64,000 nt of DNA from positions 62,001 through 126,000 of the forward strand of contig DAVZGP010000003.1 of the NCBI GenBank assembly GCA_052274345.1, in the 5' to 3' direction. The DNA comes from Clostridium_AD sp937920395. GTDB lineage: Bacteria > Bacillota > Clostridia > Clostridiales > Clostridiaceae. Positions 8,312 through 17,356 of the stretch are shown in pieces. The notes under the pieces were generated by a model. The model did no database searches, was not told where the DNA came from, and saw only the letters and a list, made by a program, of their open reading frames with translations. Every line of letters begins with the position of its first letter. Position 1 is the stretch's first letter. The position numbers and the translations under genes were made by a program.

Positions 8312-9610
8312 ATGAAAGAGTTTGAATTAAAACAAGGAAGAGGCACTGTTAAGTTTTCAATTAACGAAAAAAATGTTATTGGAGTACTTGATAATACGCC
8401 TTCAACGTGTTCCAAAACCGAAGAAGAAGTAATAAAAGAAGCATTACAAAATCCTATAGCAAGTCCTATACTTAGTGAAATAGTACATGCAGGTGAAAAA
8501 ATTTGTATTGTTATACCTGATATTACTAGGGCATGGCAAAAATCATCCTTATATCTTCCATTCATTGTGGCTGAACTTACTAAAGCTGGTATAGTTGATA
8601 AAGATATATTATTTATTAGCGCTACTGGTTCTCATAGAAAACAAACCCAAAGTGAATATAAACAATTGCTAGGAGAAACACTTTACGGTAAATATAATAT
8701 AATTGATCATGATTGTCATGATAAAGATAATTTAATTTATCTAGGTAAAACTAGCTTTGGCACACCGGTTTCTATTAATAAAAAAGCGATGGAATGTGAC
8801 CATATTATAATTGCTGGAGGAATAGTATATCATTTTCTAGTAGGCTGGTCTGGCGGAAAAAAATCAATTTTACCTGGAATTGCATCATATGAAACAATAA
8901 TGGCAAATCATGCTCTTTCACTTAATAAAAATTTGGGAGAAGGAACTCGAGATGAAATTACATGCGGGAACATAATAAATAACCCAGTACATTTAGATAT
9001 GGAAGAAGCCTGTGGCTTTGTAAAGCCAAGTTTTATGTTCAATGTAATAATGGACAGTTATGGAAACATATCTGCGGCAGTTGCAGGTGATTGTATTAAG
9101 GCGCATGCACAAGGAAGAAGATATGTTGATGAATCTGACTGTGCATATATAAAAGAAAAAGCTGATTTAGTAATTGCAACCGCCGGTGGTTATCCTAAAG
9201 ATATTAATTTTTATCAATCTTCAAAACTTCTTATGAATTCAAGGGAAGCTGCAAAAATTGGAGGGACTATCATTACATTAACTCAGTGCAGTGAAGGACT
9301 TGGTGGCGATGATGATGTTAGAGCTATGCTTGCTAACTATGATAATTTAATTGATAGAGAAAAATCCTTAAGAGAACGTTACACTATATCAAAACATGTG
9401 GGATGCCTCTCTTGTGAAACTGCATACCATTTCAATCTTATTGTAGTATCAAATTTAGATCCTAAATTTTTCAAAAGTACTGGGATTAAAATAGTTAAAA
9501 CAATAGATGAGGCCTTAAATTTAACCTACGCAGAAAAAGGCAAAAACTTAAAAACATATATAATGCCCCATGGAGCAAACACCTTACCAAAACTCGTTCC
9601 TATTGATTAA
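8312..9610 (+). CDS. larA: Nickel-pincer-dependent lactate racemase family protein (LarA)
   Basis: A 432-residue cytosolic protein of the LarA/DUF2088 family, whose founding member interconverts D- and L-lactate using a nickel-pincer nucleotide covalently held by a lysine. The residues known from Lactobacillus plantarum LarA appear at the same numbers here: H108 in ATGSH, H174 in VYHF, K184 in SGGKKS and H200 in MANH; D70 and R73 of DITR match the substrate-site pair. It has its own promoter and a GGGAGG ribosome binding site. The gene converges on larE. LarA paralogues can racemise other 2-hydroxyacids, so lactate as substrate is likely but not certain. Confidence 0.85.
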   Translation: MKEFELKQGRGTVKFSINEKNVIGVLDNTPSTCSKTEEEVIKEALQNPIASPILSEIVHAGEKICIVIPDITRAWQKSSLYLPFIVAELTKAGIVDKDILFISATGSHRKQTQSEYKQLLGETLYGKYNIIDHDCHDKDNLIYLGKTSFGTPVSINKKAMECDHIIIAGGIVYHFLVGWSGGKKSILPGIASYETIMANHALSLNKNLGEGTRDEITCGNIINNPVHLDMEEACGFVKPSFMFNVIMDSYGNISAAVAGDCIKAHAQGRRYVDESDCAYIKEKADLVIATAGGYPKDINFYQSSKLLMNSREAAKIGGTIITLTQCSEGLGGDDDVRAMLANYDNLIDREKSLRERYTISKHVGCLSCETAYHFNLIVVSNLDPKFFKSTGIKIVKTIDEALNLTYAEKGKNLKTYIMPHGANTLPKLVPID

Positions 9611-9628
9611 GAAAAAAATAAAACAAGT

Positions 9629-9662
9629 AAAAAAGCTCTTGATTTTAATCAAGGGCTTTTAC
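9629..9662. terminator. Bidirectional terminator between larA and larE
   Basis: Stem AAAAGCTCTTGATT (9631-9644) with AATCAAGGGCTTTT (9647-9660). One arm overlaps the last codons of larE. A-rich and T-rich flanks allow function in both directions. Confidence 0.75.
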
Positions 9663-10484
9663 TGAATTCTTTTCTTTCTCACTAAGTACTTCATTCATAC
9701 TTCCAGTTCTATATCCTAACAAATCAAGAGTAACATACTTAAAACCAATACTTTTTAATTCATTTGCAACCTTATCCATCATTTCTGTATTAAAAAATTT
9801 ATTTCTTTCCTGTACGTTTACCTCTACTCTTGCTATATCTCCATGATGCCTTACTCTTATCTGTCTAAATCCTAAATCAAGTAAAAATTGTTCTGCTCTT
9901 TCAACCATACTTAATTTTTCAACTGTTATCTCGTTACCATATGGGAACCTTGATGATAAACATGCAAAGGCTGGTTTGTTCCAAGTAGGTAATCCTAGCC
10001 TTTTTGATAATTCTCTTATATTATCTTTTGTAAGGCCAGCATCTTTTAAGGGACTAATAACTTTTAATTCGTTAGCCGCCTTCATTCCTGGTCTATAATC
10101 TGAAACATCATCCGCATTAGAACCATCAAGCACTGCATTGATATTATTTTCATCAGCTACTTTTCTAACTTTTGAAAAAAGTTCTTTTTTACAAAAATAA
10201 CATCTATCAATTGGGTTTTTAGCAAACCCTTCAATTTCTAATTCCTCAGAAATTATAACTATATGCTTTGCCCCGATGTCTCCAATATATTTAACAGCTT
10301 CCTTAAATTCTCTTTCAGGATAAGTTGTTGACTTTGCAGTAATTGCTATAACTTTATTACCTAAAACATCTGCTGCTACTTTTAGTAAAAAAGTGCTATC
10401 AACACCTCCTGAATAAGCTATTGCTACACTACCCAAGTCTTTAATATTATCTTTTAATTTTTGAAACTTCATTTCTAATTCCAT
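9645..10484 (-). CDS. larE: ATP-dependent sacrificial sulfur transferase LarE
   Basis: A 279-residue PP-loop protein that in the characterised pathway adenylates the pyridinium precursor and donates sulfur to make the nickel-pincer nucleotide of lactate racemase. The ATP-binding PP-loop SGGVDS is at residues 25-30. C175 in ACLSSRFPYG corresponds to the sacrificial cysteine (C176) of L. plantarum LarE. An additional C95-x2-C98 pair in DRCYFCKKE gives three cysteines in total, raising the possibility of a cluster-bound, catalytic version of the enzyme as described for cysteine-rich LarE proteins. LarB and LarC, the other two cofactor enzymes, are not in the window. It is transcribed toward larA. 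Confidence 0.87.
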   Translation of the reverse strand: MELEMKFQKLKDNIKDLGSVAIAYSGGVDSTFLLKVAADVLGNKVIAITAKSTTYPEREFKEAVKYIGDIGAKHIVIISEELEIEGFAKNPIDRCYFCKKELFSKVRKVADENNINAVLDGSNADDVSDYRPGMKAANELKVISPLKDAGLTKDNIRELSKRLGLPTWNKPAFACLSSRFPYGNEITVEKLSMVERAEQFLLDLGFRQIRVRHHGDIARVEVNVQERNKFFNTEMMDKVANELKSIGFKYVTLDLLGYRTGSMNEVLSEKEKNSVKALD

Positions 10485-10599
10485 ATATATCCTCCTTGTC
10501 TAAAAACACAATTAATGTTTATAATAAAATCTTTAACATATTTAATGTAACATAATATTTAATTTTTGAACATAATAATTTACTTAAAAATTCATTATA

Positions 10600-12672
10600 T
10601 TATTTTGACGCTACTTTTAAGTAGCTTTCCATTATGCCTTTAACTATAGGAACCACATGGTGACTTTCTCCTGTGTTTTTAACATTTTCCATAATCATCG
10701 ATATTACTATTTTAGGATTATCTGTATTCATGCATGTAAACCAACCATTTTCTTCTGCTGTAACATCTTTAGCATCTTTTTTTAATTCTGCAGTTCCAGT
10801 CTTACCTGCAAGATTTACGCCACTAATTTTAGCACCATGACCTGTACCATTCGGGTCTTCTATAACTTGCGTAAGATCATCTTTTAAGGTTTTTATACTG
10901 TTTTGAGATATAACATTAGACTTCCACACCTTTGATATTATCTTTTTATTAAAATTCTCAAGTGTTGGAGACATAATATTCCCCTCATTAACAACAGCAC
11001 TATAAGATAACGCAACCTGGAGTGGACTCATAAGAACTTCTCCTTGACCATAACCAGTATCAGCTAAAGAAATATCATTTTTAATAATGTTATTATTAGC
11101 TACTTGCGATGTTGCTATTGGGTAATCTATAGGAAGCTTCTCACCTATCCCGAATTTGCTCGCTCCCTTAATGAAATTTTCTTTACCTATCTTAAGTGCC
11201 GCTTGTGCAAAATATATATTATCTGAGTATACAAAAGCATCTTTCAGATTAACTGACGTTATCTTATCACTTACCCTGGTAACAACGCTAGATCCCCATG
11301 ATTTATCTGGTTGCCATTTTTTACCTTGTATATTTATAAGTTCTTCAGGCTTTAGTTTTGCATTGTCCAAACCCACTGCAGCAGTAATAAGTTTAAATGT
11401 AGATCCTGGAGAATACACTACTTTAAATCTATTTTTGAATGGTTCTTTTTCTGATTTCCATGCTGCTATTTGAGTATTAGATTTATAGGTTGTATATGCA
11501 TTTGAATCATATGAAGGAGAGCTTACTAAGGCTAGTACCTCACCTGTTTTGGGATTAATTGCCGCAGATGCTCCAGGCTCTTTATTCATTCCTTTATATA
11601 TATTTGTTTGAAGATGTGCATCTACTGATAATGTAATATTTTCACCATTTTTAGATACTTTTTTTAGAACTGTATCCTGTTTAATTGCTTTACCATCCTT
11701 TTGCCTAGATATAGAGATTATTACACCACTATCACCTTTAAGTCTTTTTTCATATACTTGTTCAAGACCAGCCTTACCTATTAGACTTGATGAACTATAA
11801 CCCTGACCCTTATTATTTTCTAATTCTTCAGCGGTTATTGGTGCGATATATCCAATTAGTGAACCAAATGCTTCTCCTCCTGGATATATTCTACCTTTAG
11901 GCCTCATAGGTAATACACCTTTAATCTTCATAACTCCAGCTATTTTAACCTTTTCGCTACTTAATATATTAATAATCGGTATAAACTCATCTGGATTTTT
12001 ATTTGCTTTTAGTTTATCTTCTATAACTGAAGCATTTATATCTAAAATTTTAGCCATTTGTATTATATTGTTGTCTTTTTCTTTTACAAAATCATTAAGA
12101 TTTATTCCAAGGGTAACAATGTCAGCATTTATTGCAAGTGGTTTTTTATTTTTATCATAAATTTCGCCACGTATTGCTGTCAATGTAGTAACTTTAACTT
12201 TATCTCCAACTTCCATACTAGGTAATATCATTTTTTCATTCCAAACTATTGTCCACTGATTTTTTTTATTAACTTTTTCTTTTATCATCGTTGCTTGGTA
12301 TCCTGGCATTTTTAATTGACCTGCAGCGGTATTCATATTCATTGAAAATTGTATTTTAAGATTTTTTTTATTGCCATCTTTAATCTTATCTTCATTTTCA
12401 ACATTAATTGATATATTTTTTGCTTCAATTCCTGAATATATAGCATTGTATTTATCTATGAATTGTTTCTGCGTTATTGTTTCTTTAGTTTTAACTGAAA
12501 GCATACTATACATTGCTTTGAAATCCTGCTTTACCCACATACTCTTGTATGTATCAAAGGTTTTAGTTGCACTATCAACTTTTGTATAAATAGTAAATAT
12601 AAATGCTCCTCCTACTACTAAAGCTATACCCAAGATTGTAAAAAGAGACACTTTTAAATATTTTCTTGACAT
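10600..12672 (-). CDS. Penicillin-binding protein, MecA-like class B transpeptidase
   Basis: A 690-residue membrane-anchored D,D-transpeptidase that cross-links peptidoglycan outside the membrane. One N-terminal transmembrane helix (about 8-29) is followed by an NTF2-like MecA_N domain (about 35-155), a PBP dimerisation domain beginning VTTLTAIRGEIYDKN (about 161-310), and the transpeptidase domain. The three active-site motifs are present: STFK at 424-427, SDN at 483-485 and KTGT at 624-627. This architecture is that of the B3 subgroup, which includes Staphylococcus PBP2a and B. subtilis PbpC. The gene stands alone between larE and the coiled-coil gene. Beta-lactam affinity cannot be judged from motifs. 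Confidence 0.9.
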   Translation of the reverse strand: MSRKYLKVSLFTILGIALVVGGAFIFTIYTKVDSATKTFDTYKSMWVKQDFKAMYSMLSVKTKETITQKQFIDKYNAIYSGIEAKNISINVENEDKIKDGNKKNLKIQFSMNMNTAAGQLKMPGYQATMIKEKVNKKNQWTIVWNEKMILPSMEVGDKVKVTTLTAIRGEIYDKNKKPLAINADIVTLGINLNDFVKEKDNNIIQMAKILDINASVIEDKLKANKNPDEFIPIINILSSEKVKIAGVMKIKGVLPMRPKGRIYPGGEAFGSLIGYIAPITAEELENNKGQGYSSSSLIGKAGLEQVYEKRLKGDSGVIISISRQKDGKAIKQDTVLKKVSKNGENITLSVDAHLQTNIYKGMNKEPGASAAINPKTGEVLALVSSPSYDSNAYTTYKSNTQIAAWKSEKEPFKNRFKVVYSPGSTFKLITAAVGLDNAKLKPEELINIQGKKWQPDKSWGSSVVTRVSDKITSVNLKDAFVYSDNIYFAQAALKIGKENFIKGASKFGIGEKLPIDYPIATSQVANNNIIKNDISLADTGYGQGEVLMSPLQVALSYSAVVNEGNIMSPTLENFNKKIISKVWKSNVISQNSIKTLKDDLTQVIEDPNGTGHGAKISGVNLAGKTGTAELKKDAKDVTAEENGWFTCMNTDNPKIVISMIMENVKNTGESHHVVPIVKGIMESYLKVASK

Positions 12673-12751
12673 ATTTTTATCACCCCATTATTATTATAAC
12701 ACTTGAATCGTTTAATAAAATAGCCATAATTGTAAAAAGAAACTATTCATT

Positions 12752-12788
12752 TCAAAAAAAGAGACTATTGATTTCCTAATCAATAGCC
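12752..12788 (-). terminator. Intrinsic terminator after the DUF4041-type gene
   Basis: Stem CTATTGATT (12764-12772) with AATCAATAG (12778-12786), followed on the minus strand by TCTC and seven T residues. Confidence 0.8.
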
Positions 12789-12809
12789 TAAAACTCACTA
12801 ATTATGGTT

Positions 12810-13973
12810 TTATATAGTTTCACTTTCTTGTTCTTTTTCTTCTTGGTCCTTTACTTTATATTCATAAGAAAGGTAAAGTTCTTCTAATTTAGTATTAAAA
12901 TATTTAGGTGATATTTTAACTTGTGTTATATTCCCGAGCTTATTTAAATCTTCAAAGAATTTTTTTATTCTTTTTTCTATTGCTTCAATATTACTGAATT
13001 TCACCTTATTAATTATAGAATCACACTCATCATTAAAAATTCTAACAACTAATTTGATCATATCATCAGTCATATCTCCTGCTGATTGATTATCTTCATT
13101 TACATTTCCATCAATAATCCACTGCTTAAATTCTATAGCTTCTTTAGATTTAATCATAGCAACTTGCTTTTCCCTTATTTCTGCAAGCATAGTAGAGCAT
13201 TTAACTGAATTCATTAAATTATATTCTGATTTATAAATACCGAAACCTTGCATCGATACATCACCATTTAAATTAATTATTTGAGATTTCAAATCCTCTA
13301 CAGAAGCTTTTGTATTATTATATTCTAAATTAAGTTCCTCAATAGATTTAGTCTTACTCTCTATTAAAACCTCATATTCACTTGACTTCTGATCAAGTTC
13401 AATAGACTTTTGTTTGAAAATATCTTCATATTCTTTGCTCTTACTTGCAATGAATTCGTCATATTCAGATGATTTATCTTCAAGCTCTTTACCTTTTAAC
13501 TCAATTAAATTATCATACTCTTCCTTCTTACCGTTTATTAAATTATCATATTCAGATGATTTATCTTCAAGTTCTTTACCTTTTAACTCAATTAAATCAT
13601 TATATTCTTTCTTTTTATTTTCTATTATATTATCATTTTCAATTGACTTGTCCTCAAGTTCCTTATCTTTTAATTCGATTTTGTGATCGTATTCATTCGA
13701 TTTTTCTTCGAATTCTCTTGTTTGATAAGTAGCTTGATTACCATAGTCTACATTTAGTTCCTCTATAGCCTTTGTTTTTGTTAAAATTAGCTTATCATAT
13801 TCTTCAAGCTCTGCTTCGAGTTCTTTTGTTTTAGATAAAATCCTACTCATTCCCATTTGAGTTGGAGTTAATTTTATATATTTTAAATTTTTATTTTCCT
13901 CGATTAATTTTTCAATCTCAGATTTATATTGCTTCGCACTTAAAGCGTCTTTAATGGATGAAAGTATTGCCAT
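12810..13973 (-). CDS. Coiled-coil protein with DUF4041-like C-terminal region, no nuclease domain
   Basis: A 387-residue, strongly charged protein with no signal peptide or transmembrane helix. Residues 16-75 and 95-230 look like coiled coil. Four tandem 29-residue repeats fill residues 95-210, with the unit core ELKGKELEDKSSEYD. Residues about 235-375, including EYNLMNS, IFNDECDSIINKV and YLSYEYKVK, resemble the DUF4041 domain. In many phage- and defence-related proteins DUF4041 is followed by a GIY-YIG/Mug113 (T5orf172) nuclease, but here the protein ends in acidic residues and a terminator follows, so no nuclease is present. The GGAGGG-led start at 13973 is sound. Function is unknown; a scaffold or partner role is only a guess. 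Confidence 0.75.
   Translation of the reverse strand: MAILSSIKDALSAKQYKSEIEKLIEENKNLKYIKLTPTQMGMSRILSKTKELEAELEEYDKLILTKTKAIEELNVDYGNQATYQTREFEEKSNEYDHKIELKDKELEDKSIENDNIIENKKKEYNDLIELKGKELEDKSSEYDNLINGKKEEYDNLIELKGKELEDKSSEYDEFIASKSKEYEDIFKQKSIELDQKSSEYEVLIESKTKSIEELNLEYNNTKASVEDLKSQIINLNGDVSMQGFGIYKSEYNLMNSVKCSTMLAEIREKQVAMIKSKEAIEFKQWIIDGNVNEDNQSAGDMTDDMIKLVVRIFNDECDSIINKVKFSNIEAIEKRIKKFFEDLNKLGNITQVKISPKYFNTKLEELYLSYEYKVKDQEEKEQESETI
13344..13691 (-). repeat. Four tandem 87-bp repeats inside the coiled-coil gene
   Basis: Units of exactly 87 bp (29 codons) start at residues 95, 124, 153 and 182. The two middle units are nearly identical at DNA level (from about 13459 and 13546), the outer ones more diverged. 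Copy number may vary between strains by slippage, which would lengthen or shorten the coiled coil without a frameshift. Confidence 0.9.
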
Positions 13974-14115
13974 TGATAACCCTCCTTATTTCTTTACAGT
14001 ATACATTATACCACAAAAAATTCACTAAAAATGTAACCGCATTCTTAAAAACACGGTTATTATACTTCAAATTATAAAACAATTAAATTTTTTGTTAATA
14101 ATTTTCAATATTAAG

Positions 14116-14712
14116 TTAATTTAATTGATATTTTGATGGTATATTAAGTCCCTTTTGTTGGTAATTAAATTGAGCTGAACATACTATCAATTCTGAAATT
14201 TGAAGTGCTCCAGCTAAGGCATATGTTATATCTTTTGTTAAACTGTTTGACTCTGATTTATATTTTTCTTGCAGACTAAGTGCTATATTTTCTACACTTA
14301 CTTCAAGTATTTCATGATTGTTAAGTTTTAACTTACCCCTTAAAAGAATCGCTAGTAATTTGACATGCAAAATAGATTCATAAGCCATATGTTCAATAAC
14401 ACCTTTTTTTTCATTACCTTCCCTGTGATATAAACAAAAGTAATCACAAGCAAAGTGACAGATCACTCCTAAAGACTTTGAAAATTCTTTAATCGAAATA
14501 TCTTTACTCATCAATTCTTCAGAATATTTATTAACTTCGTATAAACTTTCATCTAGTGTGTGCTCGCGATTAATGTCCTTATTGTTAAAATCTGGTTTTA
14601 TATTACCATAACCAAATGCCACCCTATCTAGCTTAAAATTCATATCTTTTGAAATGTGTTTATATAAGATCTGAGACATAAGTATGTGAGTATTAACTAT
14701 CATATTATACAC
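14116..14712 (-). CDS. Zinc-dependent phospholipase C family protein
   Basis: A 198-residue protein with the histidine and aspartate pattern of the PF00882 zinc-dependent phospholipase C fold: NTHILM near residue 7, GYGNIKPDF near 34, H51 in INREHTL, CHFACDYFCLYHR near 109, and HMAYES near 127. It lacks a signal peptide, unlike secreted clostridial alpha-toxins, and is shorter, so it belongs to the small intracellular subgroup whose substrate is not known. It stands alone with over 200 bases of intergenic DNA on its 5' side. Family membership is fairly secure, lipase activity is not. Confidence 0.75.
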   Translation of the reverse strand: MYNMIVNTHILMSQILYKHISKDMNFKLDRVAFGYGNIKPDFNNKDINREHTLDESLYEVNKYSEELMSKDISIKEFSKSLGVICHFACDYFCLYHREGNEKKGVIEHMAYESILHVKLLAILLRGKLKLNNHEILEVSVENIALSLQEKYKSESNSLTKDITYALAGALQISELIVCSAQFNYQQKGLNIPSKYQLN

Positions 14713-14954
14713 CGCCTTATGTTTATATATTATTCTAAAATGATGAGATTGTAATTTAGATTAGGTTAAGATATTGTTATCTTATTGTTAAACAAAAGAA
14801 TATTTTATATTATTCTTCTTTTATATTGTAAATTTATCTTTTTATAAATAATTCACTATAATTGCTTGCGCAAATGATAAAGATAAGGTAATCTATTGTT
14901 ATAAAATAATTTTTATTAGTTAATAATAGAAACATATAAAGGACGTGATATATA

Positions 14955-15155
14955 ATGATTAAAATATGTAAATCAAGTGATAGCTATAGTGAACTTAGTA
15001 AAGCCTTAAAAGATAATAATATAGAATTTAAACACAAAAAATGTTTAAGCAAATGTGGTTTGTGTCATAAACATCCATTTGCAAAAGTACATGGTGAATT
15101 TGTCTCTGCTGATACTGTAGAAAAACTTATTAAAAAATTAAAAGAGGACAAATAA
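14955..15155 (+). CDS. DUF1450 family small cysteine protein
   Basis: A 66-residue protein with C5, C30, C34 and C37. The motif CLSKCGLCHKHPFAKVHGEF followed by a final helix fits the DUF1450 (YuzB-like) family, which has a thioredoxin-like ferredoxin fold; the four cysteines might bind a metal or an iron-sulfur cluster. A GGACGTG sequence upstream of the ATG is a weak ribosome binding site. It is monocistronic, ending at a hairpin shared with the convergent ppk gene. No role has been established for the family. Confidence 0.75.
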   Translation: MIKICKSSDSYSELSKALKDNNIEFKHKKCLSKCGLCHKHPFAKVHGEFVSADTVEKLIKKLKEDK

Positions 15156-15156
15156 T

Positions 15157-15190
15157 AATGGAGGATAGGTTTTAAAATCTATCCTCATTA
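15157..15190. terminator. Bidirectional terminator between the DUF1450 gene and ppk
   Basis: Stem GAGGATAG (15161-15168) with CTATCCTC (15179-15186), extended by AATG/CATT pairs on the outside. It serves two convergent genes. Confidence 0.65.
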
Positions 15191-15208
15191 CTATTAATAT
15201 ATATTAAG

Positions 15209-17341
15209 TCAATCGATTTTTTCAGATACTCTTGGAACAAAACCATTTTCTTCCCAGTATTCCTTCATATGACGGACTTTTTCTTTGATTTTATTATCTT
15301 TTTGCAGCAAAATATCATAATATGTCTTCTGACTATTGATTTGTTCTTTTCCTCTTCTATCAATTCTTGTATAAATTCCATCACTATTTAAAATTCTAGC
15401 TTTCTGTGTATCTAATAAAGCAATATCTAAAATATGTTTTACTCTATTTCTTGCATTTTGATCTTCGATTGGGAATAAAAGTTCTACTCTTCTGTCTAAA
15501 TTTCTAGTCATCCAATCCGCACTTGATAAATAAATACCTTCTTGTCCATCATTATAAAAATAAAAAATGCGGCTATGTTCTAAAAATCTTCCTACAATAC
15601 TTCTTACAGTAATATTTTCACTTACACCAGGTATACCTGGTTTGATGCAACAAATACCACGTACTATTAAATCTATTTTAACTCCAGCAGTTGATGCCCT
15701 AAATAAGGCTTTAATAATCTCAGTATCAACTAACGAATTTATTTTCACAATAATTCTTGCCTTCTTACCACTCTTTGCATTCTCAGTTTCCTCAGATATC
15801 ATTTGTAAAAATCTATCTCTTAACAACAATGGAGCTAGACTAAATTTATATAAGGATGTTAATTTAGAATTTCCAGACAACATATTAAATAAGACAGATG
15901 CATCTGCTCCAAAATAAGGATTTACTGTAAATAAACCAATATCAGTATAAAGTTTTGCCGTAACATCATTATAATTTCCGGTACCTACGTGCACATAACG
16001 CTTAATTCCATCTTCTTCTCTTCTTACTACAAGTAATATTTTACAATGTGTTTTAAGTCCCACAAGACCATAAATCACATGGCAACCCGATTGTTCTAGT
16101 TGCTTTGCCCAAACAATGTTATTGCTTTCATCAAATCTTGCCTTAAGTTCAACAAGCACTGTGACTTGTTTACCCATCTCTGCAGCCTTTACTAATGCTT
16201 CTATAATAGGTGATTTCCCACTTACACGATATAATGTATGTTTTATAGCTAGAACATTAGGATCAACAGCTGCTTGCCTAACTAACTCAACTATAGGGTC
16301 AAAAGATTCATAAGGATGATGAAGTAAAATATCCTTCTCTGAAATTGCATCAAATATACTATCATATTTTAAAAACTGCTTAGATAACTGCGGTTTAATA
16401 GGTTCATATTCTAATTTTTCATATCCCTTAATCCTACCCATTTTCATTAAAAAAGATAGATCAATTTGTCCACTTATTACATACTCTTGCTCCTTTGTAA
16501 TTTCAAGTTCTCTCTCAAGAATTTTTAGAAGCTTATTATTCATACCCTTTTCTATTTCAAGACGTACGGCCTTACCCCATCTACGTTGCTTTAAAGATTC
16601 TTCAATTGCTTCAAGCAGGTCTTCTGCACCTTCTTCATCTAATTCCATATCTGCATTTCTAGTAATACGATAACAACTTGCATCTATAATTTCATGTCCA
16701 CTAAAAAGAGAATTTAAGTTCATTTTAACAATATCCTCTAAAAACACAAAAGCTAAGCCGTCCTCATCTGGAATTTTTACAAGTCTATCGAAAACTGACG
16801 GAGCCTTTATTGTGGCAAATATATCTTCACCCTTATTGTCCTTAAGAAGAACTGCAATATTCAAACTTTTATTAGATATTAATGGAAATGGACTGCTTTG
16901 ATTAACCACCATTGGCGTTAACACTGGAAAAATATTATTTGAATAATATTTTTCCAGATATTTAAGTTGTACTTTAGTTAAATCGTCAATTTTTAAAAAT
17001 TTAATATTTTCTTTTGCTAGACTTTTTTTTAATGACCGATTATAACAATTAAATTGATCATAAACAAGTTTATGTACTAATATTCCTATTTCCTTCATCT
17101 GCTGAATTGGAGTAAGTCCTGATGGATCTTTTTTATCAAACTTAGCTATAATTTGATCAGATAAAGAACCAACTCGAACCATAAAAAACTCATCTAAATT
17201 CGAGCTTACTATAGCTGCAAATTTTAATCTTTCAAATAATGGATTAGTTGTATCTTGTGCTTCTTCAAGAACACGTTCATTAAACTGAATCCAGCTTAAT
17301 TCCCTACTAATAAAATACTTAGGCAATGAAAAATCCGTCAT
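15209..17341 (-). CDS. ppk1: Polyphosphate kinase 1
   Basis: A 710-residue enzyme that reversibly polymerises the gamma-phosphate of ATP into inorganic polyphosphate. The N-terminal domain opens with FISRELSWIQFNERVL and SNLDEFFMVRVG. The phosphorylated histidine corresponds to H432 in LKTHCK, and the second essential histidine to H589 in EHSRIFYF; both catalytic PLD-like domains are complete. Length is normal. Only 15 bases separate it from the upstream Ppx/GppA-like gene, so the two are co-transcribed and likely co-regulated as a polyphosphate module. Confidence 0.95.
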   Translation of the reverse strand: MTDFSLPKYFISRELSWIQFNERVLEEAQDTTNPLFERLKFAAIVSSNLDEFFMVRVGSLSDQIIAKFDKKDPSGLTPIQQMKEIGILVHKLVYDQFNCYNRSLKKSLAKENIKFLKIDDLTKVQLKYLEKYYSNNIFPVLTPMVVNQSSPFPLISNKSLNIAVLLKDNKGEDIFATIKAPSVFDRLVKIPDEDGLAFVFLEDIVKMNLNSLFSGHEIIDASCYRITRNADMELDEEGAEDLLEAIEESLKQRRWGKAVRLEIEKGMNNKLLKILERELEITKEQEYVISGQIDLSFLMKMGRIKGYEKLEYEPIKPQLSKQFLKYDSIFDAISEKDILLHHPYESFDPIVELVRQAAVDPNVLAIKHTLYRVSGKSPIIEALVKAAEMGKQVTVLVELKARFDESNNIVWAKQLEQSGCHVIYGLVGLKTHCKILLVVRREEDGIKRYVHVGTGNYNDVTAKLYTDIGLFTVNPYFGADASVLFNMLSGNSKLTSLYKFSLAPLLLRDRFLQMISEETENAKSGKKARIIVKINSLVDTEIIKALFRASTAGVKIDLIVRGICCIKPGIPGVSENITVRSIVGRFLEHSRIFYFYNDGQEGIYLSSADWMTRNLDRRVELLFPIEDQNARNRVKHILDIALLDTQKARILNSDGIYTRIDRRGKEQINSQKTYYDILLQKDNKIKEKVRHMKEYWEENGFVPRVSEKID

Positions 17342-17356
17342 TTTTTATCTCCCCTT

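Noticed and set aside
13414..13732. Two serine/leucine-rich open frames on the plus strand
   Set aside because: They are antisense readings of the 87-bp repeats of the coiled-coil gene, with no ribosome binding site and repeated composition caused by the repeats.
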